Below are positions 56,341 through 64,000 of a stretch of 64,000 nt of DNA, one piece after another. The translations under genes and the position numbers were made by a program. Origin of the DNA: Rhinopithecus roxellana (taxonomy: Eukaryota > Chordata > Mammalia > Primates > Cercopithecidae). The DNA lies in the NCBI RefSeq assembly GCF_007565055.1, contig NC_044556.1, positions 136,809,808-136,873,807 on the forward strand, in the 5' to 3' direction. The stretch's first letter is position 1. Every line of letters begins with the position of its first letter. The notes under the pieces were generated by a model. The model did not search any database, was not told the DNA's origin, and worked only from the letters and a program-made list of their open reading frames with translations.

Positions 56341-58005
56341 TATTTTTCTTATTTTAAATTGATATAATAGATAACATTTTTTGAAATAATAATAGCAATA
56401 ATGTATTGAAAGATTACAGCTTACATGCAAGTGAAATGAATAATAGCAAAGACACAAAGAATGAGAGAAAGACATTAGGAATGACTTATTATTATTAGGT
56501 GCTTGCACTACCCATGAAACAGTGTTGTGTTTTTTGAAAGGAGAATTGGACTGGTTGTAAATGTACATTGCAACCTTCAGAGCAGTCACTAAAAAAGTCA
56601 AAAAGAAAGATAATTCATATGCTAAGAAGGGAGAGAAAATAGAATGATAAAAAATACTCAAATAAAACCTAAAATAACAGAAAAAGGAGCAAACAAATAG
56701 GAGCTGAAAGTAAGGGCAATGAAAAATAGAAAACAGTAACAAACACGGTAGATATTAATTATTAATTTGACTATATCAGTAATCAATTTAAGCAGCTCTC
56801 CAGGGATGAGAATAAAAAAATCAATCACAGGGATGAGAATAAAAAAAAAAGTATCAATGGTCTAAATACATCAATTAAAAGATAGAGATTGTCAGAGTGG
56901 ATCAAACCAATACCCAAGTATTTCTTTTTATTTTATTTCCCACCTGGCCATCCCTACCAAGTATATGTTTTCTATAAAAACCCTGCTTTAAATACAAAGT
57001 CAAGTATAGATTAAAATAGTGAGAACAGAGAAAGAGAGAGCATGCTAACACTAATCAAATAAAGCCAGAGTAGTTCTGCTAATTTCCAACAGGGCAAATT
57101 TATGAGCAAGAAATATTATCAGGAATAAAGGGAAATGTTACATGTGATGGAAAGGTAGATTCTCCAAGAAGATACAACAATTCATAATGTGTATGTGCCA
57201 AACAATGGAGCATCAATATATATGAGACAAAACTGATAAAACTGCAAAGAAAAATAGATTAATTCATTATTATGGTTGGAGACTTCAACAGCCCTGTGTC
57301 AGAAATAGACAGATACAGCAGACAGAAAATCATTTAGGACATAGCTGAACTCAACAGCATCATTAATCAACTGGATGTAACTGACATCTTTAGGCTACTT
57401 TATCCAATAACAGCAGAACATACGTTATTTTCTAAGTAACATACATCAAGATAAACCACATTCTGGGCCATAAAACATACCTTAACACGTTTACAAGAAT
57501 ATAAATCATACAATATATGCTCTCAGGCCATAATTTAATTAAACTAGAAATGAATAATAGAAAGATAGCTGAAAAACTCCCAAATATTTGGAGATCACAC
57601 GGAACACTTCTGAATAACACAAAGAGAAATCACAATAGAAATTAAGAACCTCTTTTGAGCTAAATAACAATAGAGTTGAAATATTGTAGGATGCAGTGAA
57701 AGCAATGCTTAGAGGGAAATGTATAGCATTGAGAGGTATTAGAAAACAAGAAAGATCTAAAATCAATAATATAAGCTTCCATTTTAGGAGACTACAAAAA
57801 GAAAAGTAATTAAATTCAAAGTAAGCAGAGGAAAAGAAATAATAAAAAAATTAAATAGATATCAATCAAATCAGAAACAGAAAATCAAAAAAGAAAATGG
57901 GTAAAACCAAAAAACTGGTTCTTTAAAAGACATAAAGTAGATTGCTCTAGTCAGGCTAAGAAAAAAAAGAGAAGACACTAATTATTAATATCAGAAATGA
58001 GAGCT

Positions 58006-58152
58006 CCACTGTGATGGCTCATGCCTATAATCCTGGCACTTTTGGAGGCCAAGGCAAGAGGATTGCCTGAACCCCGGAGTTCGAAGTTGGTGAACTATGA
58101 TTACACCACTGCACTCCAGCCTGGGTACCAGAGGAGACCTTGTATCTAATTT
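58006..58152 (+). mobile_element. Alu with internal deletion in L1M
   Basis: The left arm joins the end of the right arm at GTTCGAAGTTGGTGAAC. Its 3' end is followed by a T run rather than an A tail. Confidence 0.85.
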
Positions 58153-58957
58153 TTTTTTTAAACTAGAAATAATAGAGGAGACATCACTACAGATTCCATA
58201 GACATTGAGAGGATAATAAAGAAATGCTATGAACAACTTTTGACCACGGATTTGATGACCTAGATGAATTTCTAGAAGGTACGATCTGCCAAAATTCTCA
58301 CAATAAAAAATTGACGGTCTGAATTGGCCTATCTCTATTACAAATTTGAAATAATAATTGAAAACCTTCCAAAACAGAAAGAATCAAGCTCATATAAGTT
58401 CACTGGTGAGTACTACTAGACATTTAAGAAAACATTATACTAATTCTTTGTAATCACTTTCAGAGGATAGAAGCAGAAAGAATATTTTCTAACTCATTCT
58501 ATGAGGTCAGCATTACCTCATAGATTGTAAAGGCATTACAAGAACATACAAAAACATAATAATATCTCTCATGAACATATATGCAAAACCACTCAATGAA
58601 ATACTGGTAATCCAATCAAACAATATACACAAATAATTATGCACCATGACCAAGTCAGATTTGTCCCAGTATGCAAGGCTGGTTTAACATTGAACATTTA
58701 ATTGACAATCTATCACATGAACAGACTAAAGAAAAATCACACAATTATATCAATCGTGCAGAAAAAAGCATTTGACAAAGTCCAATACCCATCATAATAA
58801 AAACAAACAACAAAGTAGAAATAGAGGGAAGTTTCCTCAAGTTGATGATGAACATCTACCAAAAACTTATAGCTAACACTGTAATTAATGATGGGGGACT
58901 ACAAGCTTTCTTACTAATACCAGAAGTGACAAAATTTTGTTCTTTCTCACCATTCTT

Positions 58958-59256
58958 TTTCTTTTTTATTTATTTATTTTTTGTTTTTTGAGATGGAGTC
59001 TCACTCTGTCACACAGGCTGGAATGCAGTGGTGTGATGCTCACTGCAACCTCTTTCTCCCACGTTCAAACAATTTTACTGAGTAGCTGGGATTACAGGCA
59101 TGTGCCACCATGCCTGGCTAGTTTTTGTATTTTTAGTAGAGGTAGGATTTCACCATGTTGGCCATGCTGGTCTTGAACTCCTGACCTCTAGCCATCTGCC
59201 CACCTTGGCCTTCCAAAGTGCTGACATTATAGACAGGCATGATCCACTGTGCCTGA
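58958..59256 (-). mobile_element. Alu in L1M
   Basis: Minus-oriented dimer with a T/A-rich tail, interrupting the RT part of ORF2. Confidence 0.92.
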
Positions 59257-59311
59257 CTCATCACCCCCTTTCATCGTCATACTGGACGCCCTAGCCAATG
59301 CAATAAGACAA

Positions 59312-59348
59312 AAATAAATAAATAAATAAATAAATAAATAAACAAACA
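59312..59348 (+). repeat. (AAAT)n microsatellite
   Basis: Eight AAAT units within the decayed L1M, next to the end of an Alu. Confidence 0.95.
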
Positions 59349-59826
59349 GATTATGAAGGAAGAAATAAAACAGGTTTTGTTTGCAAATGATATGGCCATC
59401 TATGTAGAAAATTTATAAAACCTGACCAAAAAACTCCTGGAGCCAAGAAGTGATTATAGCGACATTGCAGCAATACAAGGTTAACATACAAAAGTCAATC
59501 ACTTTCCTGTATACCAGAAATCAACAAGTGGAATTTGAAATTAAAAACACATTACCATTTACATTAGCACCCTCCAACATTAAATATTTAGGTATAAATC
59601 TAACTAAATATGTATGAGATCTGTATGAGAAAAATGACAAAACTCTGATGAAAATATCAGAAGAACTAAATAAATGGAGAGATATTACATGTTCAGAGCT
59701 AGAAAGACTCGTGATTGTCAAGATTTCAGTTCTTCTTAAATTAATCTATAGATACAACATAATTTCAATAAAAATTCCAGCACATTGTGTTGTGGATGTT
59801 GACAAACTTATTCTAAAGTTTATATG

Positions 59827-60112
59827 GAGGCTGGGCACAGTGGCTTATGCCTATTATCCTAGCACTTTGGGAGGCTGAGGCAGGAGGATTGCTTGAGCCT
59901 AAGAGTTCAAGATCAGCCTGGGCAACATAGTGAAATTCTGTGTTTACAAAAAAATTAGCTGGGCTTAGTGATACATGCCTATAGTCCCAGCTACTCAGGA
60001 GGCTGGGAGGGGAAGATTCCCTGAGCCCAGGAGGTTGATGCTGAGATGAGCTGTGATCAACACCACTGCTCTTCAGCCTGGGTAATAGAGTGAGAACCCT
60101 GTCTCAAAAAAA
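59827..60112 (+). mobile_element. Alu in L1M
   Basis: A full dimer. Diverged duplication AAGTTTATATGGA / AAATTTATGTGGG. Confidence 0.92.
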
Positions 60113-61549
60113 GGAAATTTATGTGGGGAGGCAAAAGACCCAGAATAGCCAACTCAATACTGAAGGAGAAGAACAAAGTTGCAGGAGTGACACTATCTTA
60201 CTTCAAGACTTACTGTAAAGCTAAAATAATCAAGACAGCATGCTATTTGCAAAAGAATCGACAAATAGATCAATAGAATAGATAGAGTCCAGAAATAGAC
60301 CCACATAAATATAGTCAACTAATTTTTGACAAAGGATACATGGTAATACAATGAAACAAAGATAGCGTTTTCAACAAATGGTGCTAGAAAAACTGAACAT
60401 CAACAGGCAAAAAAAAAAAAAAAAAAAAAAAAAAAGACTCTTGATACAGACCTTACATTTTTAATAAAAGTTAACTCAAAATAGGTTATAGACCTAAATG
60501 TAAAATTATAAAAGTCTTAGATGATAACATATAAGGAAATCTAGATGGCTTTGGGTATGGCAATGATTTTTTTTAGATACACAAGGGCATAATTCATGAA
60601 AAAAAGGATTTTACAATTTGGACTTTGGTAAAATTAAAAACATCTGCTTCACAAAAGACACTGTCAAAAAAGAATGGGAAGACAAGTCCCAGACAGGGAG
60701 AAAATATTTGTGAAAAACATTTCAGATAAAAGACTGTTATCCAGAATATACAAAGATGCTTAAAACTCAAAAATAGTAAAACAAACAATCCAGTTAAAAA
60801 ATAAGTCAAAAACCTGAATAGACACAGTGCCAAAGAATACACATGTAATACATGGCAAACAAGCATACGAAAATATTTACCACGACACATGTCTTCAGGG
60901 AAATGCAAATTTAAACAAAAATGAGATAATACACATCTATTGGAATGGCCAAAATCCAGAACATTGTCCACACAGTATACTGGTGAGGAAATGAAACAAG
61001 CTAAACGTTCATTCATTGCTGATGGAAATGCAAAATAGTATAGCCACTTTGGAGGATGGCTTGGCAGATTCTTACAAAAATAAATATACTCTTACTATAT
61101 GATCCAGCAGTCACACATCTTGGTGTTTACCAAAATGAGCTGAAAAGTATGTCCACACAAAAGCTGCATGCAGATGTTTTTGGCAACTTTATTCTTAATT
61201 TCAAAAACTTGGAAACAATCCAGATGTACTTCAGAAGGGGAATGAATTAATTGTGATATATTCAGTCAGTAGAGCATTACTCAGCACTAAAAGAAAATGA
61301 GGTACCATCCATGAAAAGACATGGAGGAATCTTAAATATTTACTACTAAGTGAAAGAAACCTATCCAAAAAGGATACCTACTGTAGGATTCTAACAATAT
61401 GACATTCTGGAAAAGGCAAAGCTATGGAGACAGTAAAAGGAGTAGTGGTTGCCAGAAGTTGGGGTTGGGGGTGAGGATGAAAAGGCAGAACACAAAGGAT
61501 TTTTAGGGCAGTGAAACTATTCTATATGATACTATAATGGTGGATATAA

Positions 61550-61724
61550 GGCCAGGCGTGGTGGCTCATACCTGCAATCCCAGCACTTTGGGTGGCTGAG
61601 GTTGGCGGATCACGAGGTCAGGAGATCAAGATCATCCTGGTTAACACGGTGAGACCCGTCTCTACTAAAAAAATGCAAAAAAATTAACCAGACGTGGTGA
61701 TGGGTGCTGGTAGTCCCAGCTACT

Positions 61725-61761
<37 letters not shown>
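61550..61761 (+). mobile_element. 3'-shortened Alu with long poly(A)
   Basis: The Alu body stops after CCCAGCTACTC and is followed at once by about 36 A. Duplication GGTGGATA. Only about 175 bp of Alu are present. Confidence 0.9.
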
Positions 61762-61763
<2 letters not shown>

Positions 61764-62010
61764 TGGATACATGTCATTATAGATTTTCAAAACCATAGCT
61801 TGCACGACACCAAGAATGATCCCTAATGTAAACTAGGGACTTTGGGTGATACTGATGTGTCAATGTAGATTCATTGATTATAATAATTGTACCACTCTGG
61901 TGAGGAATGCTGATAGTACATGAGCTTGCCTTATAAAGAAAGGTACAGGGGTTCTGTGGGAACTCTCTGTACTTTCTGCTCAATTTTGCTGTGTATCTGA
62001 ATTGGGCTTC

Positions 62011-62634
62011 AAATGAACTCATTTCGCATGTTAATTTTACCTCTTATAGATATTACATTTTATTATTAGTGGCGTAAGGAAACGACATCCACCACACGAG
62101 CCACAGGACTGTTTTGCTGAAGGCGATGCATATTTGTTTGCTGATTCTTGATAATCATTGGGAAAAAGCTTCAAGGTTAAATGCTGTGGATTGAATAGTG
62201 TCAGATGCTCATTGAGGTACTCATGGAAAGTTTACTTCCTTTCTTAACTAAAACCTCACTCTACCCTAAGGACAAGGATTGCTTTCCCAACATCTGAAAA
62301 CTTTATTCATTCTCTCACCCCCTTCATTTCCAAAGATGGAATTTATGTGAAGCCTCTTTCTTCCTCTCTTGAATCACTACTCTCTTGTTTCAGAGGTTCA
62401 CATCTTTCCCAATAGCTTCCACAAGCACTTCACGTTTTCTTGCTTCCAAAGCTTTACCTCTAACCCTTACTCTTGCCTGAAGTTCAAAACCATTTGTGAA
62501 ATTGTCCCCCGGATCTTTTCATATGACCATACTAAAAACTCAACTTATTCTCTTAACAAAAAGTAATTTTCCTTTAATATTTTCCATAGGAATGAACAGG
62601 TTCACAATTCACCAAGATTTATTATTAGTATTCA
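62011..62634. other. Non-coding, no recognised feature
   Basis: Lies between the L1M 3' end and an L2 fragment. Short frames only. Confidence 0.6.
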
Positions 62635-62815
62635 TCAACATCTAATGTGCTACACATTTTACTTTCATGTTTTGTTTACTACCTGTCTTCCCCTTCCAAA
62701 TATGTAAATTCCATGAAGGTCAAGTTTTTGTCTCCTTTGTTTTCTGCTGTATTCCAAGCACCTAGAAGAATGACTAGCATACACTAGTGCTCACTACTTA
62801 CTGAATAAATGGGTG
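62635..62815 (+). mobile_element. L2 3' end
   Basis: AATTCCATGAAGGTCAAG, TTTTCTGCTGTATTCCAAGC, CCTAGAAGAATGACTAGCAT and TACTGAATAAATGGGTGA follow the L2 3' consensus in order. Confidence 0.75.
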
Positions 62816-63268
62816 ACTCTATCTTCTTTGAAATCAACTTCAAAAATTAGATGACCTTCATTTTATCATGTAGCTATTTCCTAAGAATATAATTTTAAAA
62901 TCGAAGTCATCAGCATTTTTGAAGCCCTTAATTTTTTTTTTTTTCAGATGTAAAGGAGTAAGACTAAAAAAGCTCTTTTTAAAATGCAATTGTTGTTGCA
63001 GACACTGCTGGAGTCATCTTGATGTGATGACTGGAGCTGTTGCAGCCATCTTGCACCTGAGGAACAAGTCAACTTACCATGATATAAGAAAAAAAATGCT
63101 AAAAAGAACCCTAGTTTTTGATGATATTATTGAGAAGGAGTCCTGATCAATTTCCCATAGACCTTGCCCAACCTATACATTTATTGTTTAATAAGTCCCA
63201 ACAGCTACACATAAGCAGTTGGGCTGAATATATGTCAATTTTAAGGTCTCCTAGTTTTTAAACATATA

Positions 63269-64000
63269 CAGATGGCCCTTGAAAAACACAGTTTGAACTA
63301 CATGGATCCACTTATACGCAGTTTTTGCAATAAATATATTGGAAAATTTTTAAAGACATGTTTGGCAATTTGAAAAATCTCACAAACTATGTAGCCAAGA
63401 AATACTGAAAAAAAGAGAAAAGGTTAGGTATGTCACAATTCATGAAATATACATAGATACTAGTTTATTATTTACTACCATAAAATGTATACAAATCTGT
63501 AATAAAAATTAAGATTTATCAAAACCTAGAGACAAAAACAGAGACCATACATGGTGCCATTTGCAATGAAGAGTAAATATAAACAAATGTAAAGATGTAG
63601 CATTAGACTATAGCTGCATGAAATTAACTGTAGTACATACTGTACTATTGTAATAATTTCAGAGCCAGCTCCTGTTGCTATTGTAGTGCCCTCATGTGTG
63701 GTGGTTACCTGCTTCAAACACCTCCCTGTGATGCTAATCACCTCCACTTGAGTAGTTCATCTCTCCAGTAAATTGTATATCCCAGTAAAAAGTAATCTCT
63801 GATGGCTCTTGTGTCTTTTTCATTGTGTTTAGTGCAATACTGTAAACCCCGACTAACACCATGGGACCCACACAAAGTGCCATTAATGATGCTGGAAGTC
63901 GTCTCAAAAAGCAGAGAAAAGTCATGACATTACAAGAAGAAGTTGAATTGCTTGATATGTACTGTAGATTCAGTTCTGCAGCTTCAGTTGTCCATGGTTT
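63269..64000 (+). mobile_element. Tigger (pogo-like) DNA transposon, left end; continues past window
   Basis: Begins CAGATGGCCCTTGAA after a TA dinucleotide, as expected for Tigger termini. From 63861 an open frame MGPTQSAINDAG followed by KKQRKVMTLQEEVELLDMY matches the N-terminal helix-turn-helix (CENP-B/pogo type) of Tigger transposases. The window ends 47 codons in. Primate Tiggers are long inactive, so this is probably a fossil. Confidence 0.8.

Larger units (their letters stand above)
54370..62010 (+). mobile_element. Near full-length ancient L1M, decayed
   Basis: 5' UTR-like sequence (about 54370-55500) includes AAAACTCTGGAAGACTCCC and AGACAGACCAAGCATCAGAA. ORF1 remains show the equivalent of its C-terminus at about 55740-55960. 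ORF2 remains run from about 56850 (ATTAAAAGATAGAGATTGTC) through endonuclease and RT parts to 61300, with many stops. The L1M 3' end ends near 62010 (TACCACTCTGGTGAGGAATG). Five Alus interrupt it at 56038, 58006, 58958, 59827 and 61550. No frame is intact. Confidence 0.85.

Noticed and set aside
56245..56742. 165-codon minus-strand frame
   Set aside because: It reads antisense through an Alu and L1M inter-ORF sequence; phenylalanine/serine-rich because of A/T-rich DNA.
56801..56850. Tandem copy of CAGGGATGAGAATAAAAAAA
   Set aside because: A short slippage duplication at an A run inside the decayed L1M; not biologically informative.
1..64000. A second protein-coding gene such as PLA2G4A
   Set aside because: PLA2G4A is the known neighbour but lies well over 100 kb from PTGS2 in human; no exon of it was recognised here.
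1..64000. CRISPR arrays, phage defence or other prokaryotic systems
   Set aside because: The window is primate DNA with spliced gene, Alu and L1 content; no regularly spaced repeats or bacterial operons are present.

Overview
The window is primate nuclear DNA, most likely from an Old World monkey (Cercopithecidae, macaque/baboon type). The Alu at 34395-34698 carries what I recall as Old World monkey AluYR diagnostics: CCGGATCTCAGC in the left arm, CTAGTTTTTG mid-element, and GCCCGTCTCGG with GGCTTGAG near the 3' end. A structurally intact young L1 fits the same picture, and the COX-2 protein differs from the human one (recalled, not aligned) at several residues. No bacterial, plasmid or phage features are present.

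The only conventional protein-coding gene is PTGS2 (prostaglandin-endoperoxide synthase 2, COX-2), on the minus strand. All ten coding exons can be placed between 50830 (ATG) and 44906 (stop). Every intron is GT-AG, and the joined reading frame is 1815 nt (604 codons plus stop). The promoter lies at about 50965-51420 in a CpG-rich block with a TATA-like box, CRE/E-box, C/EBP site and two NF-kB sites. The 3' UTR of about 2.57 kb runs down to a poly(A) signal at 42353-42358. It starts with six AUUUA pentamers just after the stop and contains a perfect 8-mer for the miR-101 seed.

Layout. 1-21 kb: non-coding DNA with many Alus, L1M 3' ends, an MLT1-type LTR split by two Alus, and an ERV LTR split by an Alu. 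21.2-27.4 kb: a full-length L1 (+) with intact ORF1 (338 codons) and ORF2 (1275 codons), a poly(A) tail and a perfect 16-bp target-site duplication. 27.4-42.3 kb: old LTRs (MST/MLT-like and other ERV LTRs, some nested), Alus, a truncated minus-strand L1 and a 5'-inverted L1. 42.3-51.5 kb: PTGS2 and its promoter. 51.5-54.4 kb: single-copy upstream DNA. 54.4-62.0 kb: an almost full-length but decayed L1M (+) interrupted by five Alus. 62-64 kb: an L2 fragment and the left end of a Tigger DNA transposon that runs out of the window.

No undescribed gene system was found. The best leads are the structurally intact L1, a 28-bp templated insertion inside an Alu copied from 3.2 kb away, a 96-nt near-perfect hairpin inside an old LTR, an Alu containing an inverted Alu arm, the altered PTGS2 TATA box, and Arg587 in COX-2. 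Repeat subfamily names are from memory of consensus sequences and are approximate.
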